Shown here piece by piece: positions 18,686-26,579 of a stretch of DNA of 39,187 bases. Made by a program: the position numbers and the translations under genes. Below the pieces are notes generated by a model. The model was not told the origin of the DNA and did not search any database. It worked only from the letters and a program-made list of their open reading frames with translations. Each line of letters begins with the position of its first letter. Positions within the stretch are counted from its first letter, which is position 1. This DNA is from Gammaproteobacteria bacterium. Its GTDB lineage: Bacteria > Pseudomonadota > Gammaproteobacteria > Xanthomonadales > SZUA-5. The DNA lies in assembly GCA_030430155.1 (NCBI GenBank), contig JAUIFV010000023.1, forward strand, positions 1 through 39,187, in the 5' to 3' direction.

Positions 18686-19996
18686 TCATTCCGCCTGTTC
18701 CGCCGTACCCAGCAACTGATGTCGAGCGCAGCTGCCGGAGGCACCCGGCAGATGGCTGAGCTGACGCGCAAGTCGTTCGGACAGCTCCACCTGCATGTGC
18801 CAGCCATCTTCATCGGCAGCGCTTTCGGCGCGCACCGCGCCGTGAGCGATCAACCGAGCGCGCAGCGCCGATGCGGCAAAGGGCACCACCAAATCGTAAT
18901 GTAGCGACTGTTCTGACAAGAGTTCGTTGAGCTTTGCACGCAGCCCGTCGATACCAGTGCCGCTCAGCGCCGACACTCGCACCTGTGGCCGCGGGTCGCC
19001 GGCCAGCAGGCTGTCCAGGGGATCACTGAGCAAATCGGCCTTGTTCAGCACCAGCAGCTGCGGAATCTCCTCGGCGCCGATCTCGCCGAGCACGGCGTCC
19101 ACGTCGGTGATCCGCTGCGCCGCTTCAGGATCGGCACCGTCGACCACGTGGAGCAACAAATCGGCCTCTCTGGCCTCGGTCAGGGTGGAGCGGAAGGCAG
19201 CGACCAGTTCATGGGGGAGATCGCGCACAAAACCCACGGTGTCGGCCAGCACCAGTTCGCCGAAACGAAATCCGCCGATGCGGCGCACGGTGGGGTCAAG
19301 GGTCGCGAAGAGCTGATCGGCCGCATACACACCGGCGCCGGCCAGACGATTGAACAGGGTGGACTTGCCGGCATTGGTGTAGCCCACCAGCGCCACCTGC
19401 GGCAGATCGCTGGCCTGCCGCTGCCGGCGGCCTTGCTCGCGCTGCTTGACCACCTTATTGAGCCGTCGACTGAGCTGCTTGACCCGCTCGGCCAGCAACC
19501 GACGATCGGTTTCCAGCTGAGTTTCACCCGGACCGCGCAGGCCGATGCTGCCGCCGCGCTGGCGCTCCAGATGGGTCCAGCCGCGCACCAGCCGGGTGGC
19601 CAGATGGCGCAGCTGGGCAAGTTCCACCTGCAGCTTGCCCTCATGAGAGCGCGCGCGGGCGGCGAAGATGTCCAGGATCAGACCGGTACGGTCGACCACG
19701 CGAGCCTTGACCAGCGCCTCCAGATTGCGCTCCTGCACCGGCGACAGGGTGCCGCTGATCAACACCAGATCGGCGCCCAGCGCCTGCACCTGCTCGGCGA
19801 TCTCGGCGGCCTTGCCGGTGCCCACGCGGTAGCGCGGATGCGGCCGCGCCAGCGGCGCGTCCACCTCGCCTAGCACCTCAGCCCCGGCTGAAAGCGCCAA
19901 ATCCCGAAACTCGGCGGCTGCGGTCGGGTCGTTCTGGCCCGACTCACGCAGCTGCACCAGCAGGGCCCGGTCGCCCCGATAACTACGATCGAACAG
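18686..19996 (-). CDS. hflX: Ribosome-associated GTPase HflX, probable CTG start
   Basis: A GTPase of about 436 residues that splits stalled or stressed 70S ribosomes. The N-terminal HflX domain carries GLILDIFAARARSHEGKLQVELAQ and the GLRGPGETQLETDRR signature. The G domain has G1 GYTNAGKST, G3 DTVGF and G4 NKAD. No ATG or GTG fits the start. A CTG at 19996 follows a perfect GAGGAG by 7 bases and yields (M)FDRSYRGDRALLV, aligning with the usual MFDR start of HflX. The other candidate, TTG at 20011, lies upstream of that ribosome site and has no good one of its own. Hfq lies 100 bp upstream on the same strand. Confidence 0.93.
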   Translation of the reverse strand: MFDRSYRGDRALLVQLRESGQNDPTAAAEFRDLALSAGAEVLGEVDAPLARPHPRYRVGTGKAAEIAEQVQALGADLVLISGTLSPVQERNLEALVKARVVDRTGLILDIFAARARSHEGKLQVELAQLRHLATRLVRGWTHLERQRGGSIGLRGPGETQLETDRRLLAERVKQLSRRLNKVVKQREQGRRQRQASDLPQVALVGYTNAGKSTLFNRLAGAGVYAADQLFATLDPTVRRIGGFRFGELVLADTVGFVRDLPHELVAAFRSTLTEAREADLLLHVVDGADPEAAQRITDVDAVLGEIGAEEIPQLLVLNKADLLSDPLDSLLAGDPRPQVRVSALSGTGIDGLRAKLNELLSEQSLHYDLVVPFAASALRARLIAHGAVRAESAADEDGWHMQVELSERLARQLSHLPGASGSCARHQLLGTAEQAE

Positions 19997-20096
19997 TGCT
20001 GTGCTCCTCAATGAAAAGCGGACGATGTTCGCCGCTTCGGTGAGGACTAAAGATAGGGGCTATAGCCAAACTCGCAAGTGCCAGCAGTCGCGGATG

Positions 20097-20339
20097 CTAT
20101 TCGTCCCCGTCGCCATCGGCGGAATCGTTGATACGCACGTTGCGCTGCGGGACGACCGTGGAGATCGCGTGCTTGTAGACCATCTGCGACACGGTGTTGC
20201 GGAGCAGGACCACGAACTGATCGAAGGACTCGATCTGACCCTGCAGCTTGATCCCGTTGACCAGATAGATCGAGACCGGGACACGCTCCCTGCGCAAGGC
20301 GTTGAGAAACGGATCCTGCAGTGACTGACCCTTCGACAT
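20097..20339 (-). CDS. hfq: RNA chaperone Hfq
   Basis: An 80-residue Sm-like protein that forms a hexamer and helps small RNAs pair with mRNAs. The Sm1 region shows [20 protein letters not shown] with the conserved Q8, D9 and F11; Sm2 has the YKHAIST sequence characteristic of bacterial Hfq. The C-terminal tail is short and acidic (DSADGDGDE), as in Xanthomonadales rather than the long tail of enterics. It heads the hfq-hflX-hflK-hflC series. Confidence 0.97.
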   Translation of the reverse strand: MSKGQSLQDPFLNALRRERVPVSIYLVNGIKLQGQIESFDQFVVLLRNTVSQMVYKHAISTVVPQRNVRINDSADGDGDE

Positions 20340-20659
20340 ATGTGAAGCATCCTGACGACAAACTGAACAGGAGCAGAGTGTATCAGGGCTTGCGCGGTAC
20401 GGATGTGGCTGAAGCGCGAGATTTGCTCAGAAGCAGCGAAAGTGGGCCTGTAGAGGGCGATTCGACGAGTATCGAACGCGGTTGGGCACGCGTGTTGGCT
20501 ATCTGGGAGCCCGTTGATGCGGTTCGCTGCGCTCACCACATCCTACTCGGGCATGGTGCATCAAGCTTTCACGCGATGCGCCGAGCCTGGTGGGATGTAA
20601 GGCACGAACCGCATTGATCGCGTGCCGTCGGCGCCACCAACCAGCTCGTGGTGCTGCGG
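20340..20659. other. Intergenic gap upstream of hfq
   Basis: Carries the hfq promoter region, for which no clear -35/-10 pair stands out, and a palindromic repeat (20515-20617) near the 3' end of the kinase gene. A plus-strand open frame of about 98 codons crosses it, but it lacks a ribosome site and overlaps the repeat, so I do not call it a gene. Confidence 0.5.
20515..20617. repeat. Palindromic intergenic repeat
   Basis: The left arm (20515-20546) contains GCGGTTCGCTGCGCTCACCA and CATCCTAC; the right arm (20590-20617) reads GTGGGATGT then GCACGAACCGC, its imperfect complement. This 'GTAGGATGTGGTGAGC...GAACCGC' type of sequence recurs between genes in many gammaproteobacteria. It lies 42 bp beyond the kinase stop. 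Confidence 0.6.
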
Positions 20660-23017
20660 CTAATCCGAGCCCTCCAGCTCGGCCAGCAGCTCACCCGCTT
20701 CGGCGGCGATGGGGTGCTCCGGACCTAATCGCTCGCTGGCCTGCTGCTTAACCTCGCCGATGATCCGTCCGGCCTCGCCGCGGCGCCCGGCGCGCAACGC
20801 CGATTTACCCTGGGCCAGTGCAATGTCGAGCAGTATCGGGTGTTCGGGACCGAATACCGCCGGCCCTTGCTCGGCGGCCCGGCTCAGCAAGGGGTCGGCC
20901 AGCCCGAACTGTCCGGCCGCCACCAGCGCCTGAGCGTAGTTGAAGGAGGTGCCGATGACGTGCGGGTGGTTGTCGCCAAACTTGGCCAGGAAGCCGATAT
21001 AGGCCTTCTCGAAGGCCTCGGCAGCCTCGTCCATCCGGCCCAATCCTTTGAGCGCGCTGCCTTTGAGGCTATGCAGGCTCAAGATGGCCTGATGCTGCTC
21101 GCCGTAGACCTTGAGCGCCCGCGGCGCGCTTTCGTTGATCAGACTCAGTGCATCTTCGAAGCGTCTGGCCTGCAGATAGGCGATCGCCAGCGCCCCCTGG
21201 ACGTGCAGCGTTTGCGCGGCAGACGGCCCCAAAGTGCGCAGCTGGCGGTCGGCTATGTCCTCCAAGAGCGCCAATGCACGCTCACTTTCACCCGCATCGC
21301 TGAGCGCTCGGGCAATCGTCGAGCGCAGGCCCAGGGTGATCTGATCGTCAGGCCCGAATTCGGCCTCCACTTGCGGCAGCAGCGCTTCTGCGGCCGCCAG
21401 TGCCGCGGCCGGGTTCTCCGCGCGCATCAGGTATTCGGTGCGGCTGCTGAGCAGCTGCAACCGATCGGCGCTTCGCGAGTCATCGGCACTGCCCAGCTCG
21501 TCCAGCGCTGCGTCCAGCACCGCAAGCGCCTCCTTGGCCTGACCTAGATCGTCCAGCGCCATGGCCAGATCGTCCACCGTGTCTGCCACCGGCGGGTGCT
21601 GCGCTGCGCTGGCCTGGCGGAGCATGCTCACCGCAGTCTGCGGGTCGCCCAAGCCCCGATAGCTGCGACCGATCACCGCCTGCATGCTAGCCAGCAGCGC
21701 CGGATCATCGTCCAGTTCGGTCGCCGCGCGGGCGGCGGCATCGTCGAGCACGCGGCGCAGCAGGGTCTTGTCCAGATCGCCGGCCACCGACGGATCGACG
21801 CTGGCCAGGATGGACTGCAGAAAGTCGGCGATGCGCTCGGCGCGTTGAGCCTCGCTCTGCGCCAATTCGGCCGCCACCAGCGCCCGTTCGCTCTCGATCT
21901 CAGCGCTGCGCAGTCCGTAGAGGGCCGCGCCCAGGCCGACTACCAGCGCCAGCACCACCGCGACGATCGCCGCCACCGGCGCGGCATGGCGACCGACGAA
22001 CTTGCGCAATCGATACCACCGCCCGGCCGGCATCGCGCGCACGGCGTAGCCGTTGAGATAGCGCTCCAGCTCTTCGGCCAGCGCCAGTGCGCTGTCGTAG
22101 CGATCCTCCTTGGCCGGCGCCAGCGCCTTGCCGATGACGTGGCGCAGCTCGCTCGGCAGTTCGGCCACCACCGCACCGGCGACTTCAGGACCGGTCTGAG
22201 CGTTGGCTATCGCGCGCTGCGAATGCAGCTGGCCGAGCAGATCGTAGACGTCGCGACCGGAAAGCTCAGCAGTATCGCCGGCCAGCTTGCGATCCGGGTC
22301 GCAGAGCATCACATAGAGCACCACGCCTAGCGCGTAGACGTCGGTGCGGATGTCGATTTCGGCGCCGGATTCGCTCTGCTCAGGGCTCATATAGGCGCGG
22401 GTTCCGGCACGGTCTCGGATCGGTTTGGCCGTCCCCGGCAGCGCGCTGTCGCCAAGCAGCGCGATACCGAAGTCGATGACCTTGGGCACCGGGCGATCGT
22501 CGACCTGATCGACCAGGATGTTCTCCGGTTTCAGATCGCGATGGATGATGCCGCGGGTATGAGCGTGATGGACCGCGCGACAGGCGCGGATGAACAGCTG
22601 CAGGCGTGCGCGTCTGTCCAGACCGTGCTCGGCCACGTAACGATCAATGGGCGCGCCATCGACCCATTCCATGGCGAAATAGAGCAGCCCGCCGAGCCGA
22701 CCGGCGTCATAGAGCACCGCGACTCCGGGGTGATCCAACTGCGCCAGCGCCTGCCGCTCGACCAGGAAATAGGCGTCGGCCAGGTCGCCCAGGCCCTTGC
22801 GACGTACAAATTTCAGCGCCAGCCGACGCTGCACCGGACTGAGCTGCTCGGCCAGATAGACCACACCCATGCCGCCGGCGCCGGCCAGCCGTACGATGCG
22901 GTAGGGCCCAATCAGATCGCCGGGCTGAAACTGATCGGCATCATCGACAGCGGCTGGGTCTGCCGCCTGCCCGCCCAGGGTCAGCGAGCTCAGGGATTGG
23001 GTAACCGAGTCGGACAC
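20660..23017 (-). CDS. Membrane Ser/Thr protein kinase with TPR sensor region
   Basis: A 785-residue Hanks-type kinase. The kinase domain (about 38-310) has the G loop GAGGMG, K69, E87, the catalytic loop HRDLKPEN with D161, and DFG at 182-184. Activation-segment elements GTRAYMSPEQ and DVYALG follow. One membrane helix lies at about 345-367 (APVAAIVAVVLALVVGLGAALYG). The C-terminal 400 residues are TPR-like repeats, with 'A..L...a......G..hp' units, predicted to be outside the cytoplasmic membrane. The GTG start has GGAGG 7 bp upstream. It stands alone between hfq and the outer-membrane protein gene. The FHA regulator at 641-2320 could read phosphothreonines made by such a kinase; this is speculation. 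Confidence 0.92.
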   Translation of the reverse strand: MSDSVTQSLSSLTLGGQAADPAAVDDADQFQPGDLIGPYRIVRLAGAGGMGVVYLAEQLSPVQRRLALKFVRRKGLGDLADAYFLVERQALAQLDHPGVAVLYDAGRLGGLLYFAMEWVDGAPIDRYVAEHGLDRRARLQLFIRACRAVHHAHTRGIIHRDLKPENILVDQVDDRPVPKVIDFGIALLGDSALPGTAKPIRDRAGTRAYMSPEQSESGAEIDIRTDVYALGVVLYVMLCDPDRKLAGDTAELSGRDVYDLLGQLHSQRAIANAQTGPEVAGAVVAELPSELRHVIGKALAPAKEDRYDSALALAEELERYLNGYAVRAMPAGRWYRLRKFVGRHAAPVAAIVAVVLALVVGLGAALYGLRSAEIESERALVAAELAQSEAQRAERIADFLQSILASVDPSVAGDLDKTLLRRVLDDAAARAATELDDDPALLASMQAVIGRSYRGLGDPQTAVSMLRQASAAQHPPVADTVDDLAMALDDLGQAKEALAVLDAALDELGSADDSRSADRLQLLSSRTEYLMRAENPAAALAAAEALLPQVEAEFGPDDQITLGLRSTIARALSDAGESERALALLEDIADRQLRTLGPSAAQTLHVQGALAIAYLQARRFEDALSLINESAPRALKVYGEQHQAILSLHSLKGSALKGLGRMDEAAEAFEKAYIGFLAKFGDNHPHVIGTSFNYAQALVAAGQFGLADPLLSRAAEQGPAVFGPEHPILLDIALAQGKSALRAGRRGEAGRIIGEVKQQASERLGPEHPIAAEAGELLAELEGSD

Positions 23018-23117
23018 GCCATCGCCTCCGCAGTGCGCTGTGGCTGCGCCGCCATTGTACGCACCGGAGATGTAGCCCGTCTGATTGCCCGCGGGTCACG
23101 GCGCCAAGGCCGACGTG

Positions 23118-24176
23118 CTACCAGCGATAGGAATAGCTGGCCTGAAGCAGATAGTCGGCGAAGGCGGCATCGCCGTGGCGCCCGTTGCGGCGATCGGCCA
23201 CGCTCTTGACCCGATTGCGCTCGATGGCGACCGGCAGGCTGAAGGAGAAGCGGTGGGCGCTACGTTCTACGCTGACACCCGGCTCGAGGTAGAGCGCGTA
23301 GCCTGGCCGTCTGAAGCCGTCGCTGCCGCCGACCAGATCCTCGGCCGGCACGCCCTCCAGGCGCAGCGCCAGATCGCCGGTCACGCCCTTGTCCGGCGAA
23401 AACACCCGGGCGACGCCGGTACGGACCTGATAGGTATCCGGCACCGACATGACCTCCTCGCCTGGGGCGCTGCGGTGGGTGATGACGCCGTTGGTTTCGC
23501 GCGGATTGATCAAATAGGAGGCGCTGAAGAAGGCGAAATTGCGCTCGCTGAGGAAGCTGCGATAGGCCTGCATCTCCACGATCAATCCGGTACCGCCGTC
23601 ACCAGGCTGGATCGACTGGTCGACATTGCGCCGCTCCGGCCCACCGGGACGAAACGCGGTGTCCTTCACATCGGTCTTGCCGGTAGGCAGCTTGATCCCC
23701 AGGCCCAGAGTCAAGCCGCGCGCGGGCTTGCCCGGCTCGGGCAGCAGCATGTTGCGGTAGGCCATCAGGCGCAGATCGCCTATCCCGTTGGCGTGCATGC
23801 TGTGGCGATTGACCCGGTCGTGCTCGTACAGCGAAGAACGGCTGGCGCGCTGGATCGGCAGCGATGCCGAGAAGCGCCAGCGCTCGTCCATCTGCCAAGT
23901 CAAGGTGTGGTCGAAGGTGTGCACGCTGTTGCGCACATCAGTCTCCAGCTCCTGTCGGTGCGGCTCCTCATGGGAGCCACGAAAGTGCCGGTCCGAATAC
24001 AGGTAGCGATAGCTGACCGCATACTCCCAGCGAGTTGGCTCGGCGCTATGGGCGTCACCCAGATCGAATACCAGCGGTGCGGTCGGGCGCACCACAATGC
24101 AGCCGTTGGCCAGCGCTACCGTCGGCAGCACGAGCAGGGTCGCCGCTAAGGCGAGCGGGAGTGGGGCTCGGCACAT
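23118..24176 (-). CDS. Outer-membrane beta-barrel protein, divergent from the two-component system
   Basis: A 352-residue secreted protein: signal peptide 1-23 (LPLALAATLLVLPTVALA), then alternating amphipathic strands and a final ASYSYRW ending in an aromatic residue, as in outer-membrane barrels. Composition and strand pattern, for example LTLGLGIKLPTGKTDV, recall the 'MetA-pathway of phenol degradation' or transporter-like barrel family. The ATG has AGGAG 7 bp upstream. The gene is transcribed away from a sensor kinase/regulator pair with 133 bp between them, and the regulator box in that gap could also govern it. Confidence 0.72.
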   Translation of the reverse strand: MCRAPLPLALAATLLVLPTVALANGCIVVRPTAPLVFDLGDAHSAEPTRWEYAVSYRYLYSDRHFRGSHEEPHRQELETDVRNSVHTFDHTLTWQMDERWRFSASLPIQRASRSSLYEHDRVNRHSMHANGIGDLRLMAYRNMLLPEPGKPARGLTLGLGIKLPTGKTDVKDTAFRPGGPERRNVDQSIQPGDGGTGLIVEMQAYRSFLSERNFAFFSASYLINPRETNGVITHRSAPGEEVMSVPDTYQVRTGVARVFSPDKGVTGDLALRLEGVPAEDLVGGSDGFRRPGYALYLEPGVSVERSAHRFSFSLPVAIERNRVKSVADRRNGRHGDAAFADYLLQASYSYRW

Positions 24177-24230
24177 GGGTACGCTCCTGCAAGATATCCG
24201 GCCAGTCTGAGAGCGGGAGCTCGGCGCTGA

Positions 24231-24268
24231 GTAATGACGCGGAAAAATCCCGGTAAAAATCGGGTAAA
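24231..24268. promoter_or_regulatory. CpxR-like direct-repeat operator upstream of the two-component system
   Basis: GTAAA at 24253-24257 and GTAAA at 24264-24268 are separated by six bases, an 11-bp period. Two weaker matches continue the same phase upstream: GAAAA at 24242 and GTAAT at 24231. OmpR-family dimers bind such 11-bp direct repeats, and CpxR boxes are GTAAA-N4-8-GTAAA. It lies 41 bp before the sensor kinase start, in the divergent gap with the outer-membrane protein. The same motif with the same spacing recurs upstream of the cytochrome operon at 31309-31324. Confidence 0.6.
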
Positions 24269-24309
24269 GGCCGCCTCCCCGCAGCCTCGATAGTGGCTAC
24301 GATGGGCGT

Positions 24310-25881
24310 ATGCACGCCGACCGCCGATTGCTGTCCGTGGAAATGATTGCGGCACCGCTGCTCGCGGTCGGACTGCTGGCGCTGGCGGTGCTGCAGTACC
24401 ACTGGCTGGATCAATGGCGAATTGCCGAGGCACAAAGTCGGCAGGCAGCCCTGCAAACGCTGGCCAAAGGCACCGCGGCGCGCATCGATGCCGTCGTTGA
24501 GCAGCATCTGAACCTGCTCAGATCGCTGCTCGATGAGAACGGCCTGCTGGATCTGAACGCCGCCCAGCCGCTGCCCGAAGGGCGCTCGGCCCTCGGTCAG
24601 GTGCTGTGGGTCGCCGATGCTGCCGATCCGGACCTGGGCCCGGTGTGGCGACTGGAGCGCGGCCCCCGCCCCCGCTTTGTGCAGTCCGGCTATGCCGAAC
24701 TGGCGCAGACCGCGGCCCCGCTTTGGGCAAACGGCCCCAGCGGTCTATCCGGCGCGTTGGTCGACGGCGGGGCCCCGCTGCTGATCGTGCCCACATTGGT
24801 TCGAACCAGGCCCGAACTGGCGGCAACCAACGGCGCGCTGATCGCTCGGCTGCGCTTGGACACGCTGCGCGCGCTGCTGACGGAACTCAACCGGGACTCC
24901 GACAGCGACTATGCCGTGCTTGCCGAGTTGAGCCGGTCTCCGTCGGCGCATTCCTGGGCGGTCCCGACGCCAGCGAACTTCCCTGGGCAGCCGGCGGCCG
25001 GCCATTGGTCGCTGTTGCTGAACTACCGCGCCGGCTCGGCGGCCGACTTGGCCGAGAAACTAAAGCACCGCAATCTGATCGTCGCCGCCGGGATCCTGCT
25101 GCTGCTGGCGGCCAGCGCCGGCTTGCTGTGGATGGTCACCCGGCAGCGCCGCCGCCTTGCCGCGCAGCGCTTGAGCATGATCGCAACGGTTTCCCACGAG
25201 CTGCGTACGCCGCTGGCGGTAATCGACTCGGCGGCAGCCAATCTGGCCGAGGGCATCACCGCCAGCGCCGAAGGGGTCGCGGCCTACGGACGACTGATCC
25301 GCGACCACAGCCAGCGGCTGCGCCGGCTGGTTGAGCACGCGCTGGCCCCCGGTGTCCTGGCTAGCAGCGGCGAGGGCCGATCACACCGCGACTGCAGCGC
25401 GCCACTATCAACTGCGCTGCAGACCTGCCTGGACAAGCTTGCCGAGGCGCAGGCAAGGCAGCGCCTGCACTGCAGCGGACCTATGCCGTTGATCGCCGTG
25501 GACGCCACCGATTTGGACTTGATGCTCAGCAATCTGATCGGCAACGCCCTGCGCTATGCCGATCCCGGCAGCAGCGTGCGGCTGCACACCGAAATACGTC
25601 GCTCCTGGTTGCGGCTGGGTCTGAGCAATGACTGCCGCGAACTGCAGCCTGACGAGGCGAAACGGCTGTTCGAACCCTTTTTTCGCGGCCAGCACGCGCG
25701 CAGCGTCCATCAGCCCGGCAGCGGCCTGGGTCTGAACCTGACTTTGGCTATCAGCCAGCGCTATGGCGGCGACCTGCGCCACCGCCTGCAAGACGGACAG
25801 ATTCACTTCGAGCTGCGACTGCCGCTGGCGAGCAGCGCTTCAAAAGCGGATGTTTCCAAGCTTGGCGATGCAAAGAGCTGA
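24310..25881 (+). CDS. Sensor histidine kinase with degenerate G1 box
   Basis: A 523-residue membrane sensor. Membrane helices are at about 11-32 and 257-279; the 220 residues between them form a periplasmic sensing region. The dimerisation domain has SHELRTP with phospho-acceptor H296. In the ATP domain the N box is present (NLIGNALRYA) and the G2 motif reads GSGLGLNL, with FEPFFRG before it. The G1 position, normally DxGxG, reads SNDCREL, so its aspartate and glycines are missing; kinase activity may be weak or depend on a different geometry. The start has no strong ribosome site. The response regulator follows 3 bp after the stop. The GTAAA repeat operator upstream suggests autoregulation. 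Confidence 0.9.
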   Translation: MHADRRLLSVEMIAAPLLAVGLLALAVLQYHWLDQWRIAEAQSRQAALQTLAKGTAARIDAVVEQHLNLLRSLLDENGLLDLNAAQPLPEGRSALGQVLWVADAADPDLGPVWRLERGPRPRFVQSGYAELAQTAAPLWANGPSGLSGALVDGGAPLLIVPTLVRTRPELAATNGALIARLRLDTLRALLTELNRDSDSDYAVLAELSRSPSAHSWAVPTPANFPGQPAAGHWSLLLNYRAGSAADLAEKLKHRNLIVAAGILLLLAASAGLLWMVTRQRRRLAAQRLSMIATVSHELRTPLAVIDSAAANLAEGITASAEGVAAYGRLIRDHSQRLRRLVEHALAPGVLASSGEGRSHRDCSAPLSTALQTCLDKLAEAQARQRLHCSGPMPLIAVDATDLDLMLSNLIGNALRYADPGSSVRLHTEIRRSWLRLGLSNDCRELQPDEAKRLFEPFFRGQHARSVHQPGSGLGLNLTLAISQRYGGDLRHRLQDGQIHFELRLPLASSASKADVSKLGDAKS

Positions 25882-25884
25882 CCG

Positions 25885-26571
25885 ATGCCGTCGCGACTAC
25901 TATTGGTGGAGGATGAGCCGGGACTGGTGCTGACCCTGGGCGATCGGCTGCGCGCCGAAGGCTTCGAGGTGGAGTCCACCGGCAGCGCGGTGCAGGCACA
26001 GGCATGGCTGGAGCAGCGTCGCTACGATGCGGTGATCCTTGACCTGATGCTGCCTGACGGCGACGGCTACGCGCTGTGCCGTCAGCTGCGCCAGCGCGAC
26101 GCGCATACGCCGGTGCTGATGTTGACTGCGATGGCCGCTGTGGAGCAGCGGGTGCGCGGGCTCGCCGAAGGCGCCGACGACTATCTGTGCAAGCCTTTCG
26201 ACGGCCAGGAGCTGGTCGCCCGCGTTCACGCCCTGCTGCGGCGCTCCAAGCTCGCTCCTGCCGCGCCTACACAGCGCCTGCGCGTGGGCACCATCGAAGT
26301 GGATCTGATCTCTGCGGTTTGCACGGTTGATGGCCAAGCGGTGGAGCTGACCGCGCGTCTGTATCAGCTGCTGTGCTGCTTTCTGCGCCACCCCAACCAG
26401 CTGCTTTCGCGAGACCGCCTGCTCAACGAGGTGTGGGGTTATGAGTCCCTACCCACGACCCGCACGGTGGACGTACACGTTGGCTGGCTGCGCCGGCAGA
26501 TCGAAGCCGACCCCGCACAGCCGACGCGGATCCTGACCGTTCGTGGCCTGGGCTACAAGCTGGTGGACTGA
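25885..26571 (+). CDS. OmpR/CpxR-type response regulator
   Basis: A 228-residue regulator partnered with the kinase upstream (3-bp gap). The receiver domain has the acidic pair E9-D10, phospho-acceptor D53 (ILDLMLPDGDG), T81 and K103 (CKPFDG). The winged-helix DNA-binding domain covers about 130-228, with the typical LLSRDRLLNEVWGYE, RTVDVHVGWLRRQIE and LTVRGLGYKL sequences. Its sites are most likely the GTAAA-N6-GTAAA repeats found before its own operon and before the cytochrome operon. Its 3' end converges on the CRTAC1 gene with 8 bp between stops. Confidence 0.95.
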   Translation: MPSRLLLVEDEPGLVLTLGDRLRAEGFEVESTGSAVQAQAWLEQRRYDAVILDLMLPDGDGYALCRQLRQRDAHTPVLMLTAMAAVEQRVRGLAEGADDYLCKPFDGQELVARVHALLRRSKLAPAAPTQRLRVGTIEVDLISAVCTVDGQAVELTARLYQLLCCFLRHPNQLLSRDRLLNEVWGYESLPTTRTVDVHVGWLRRQIEADPAQPTRILTVRGLGYKLVD

Positions 26572-26579
26572 CGCGCTGC

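Noticed and set aside
20321-20617. A plus-strand frame of 98 codons upstream of hfq
   Set aside because: It begins inside hfq on the other strand, ends in a palindromic repeat, and has no ribosome site or recognisable family.
24174-24310. The GTAAA repeats as a PhoB box
   Set aside because: PhoB boxes have a CTGTCAT core; the GTAAA core with N6 spacing fits CpxR better.
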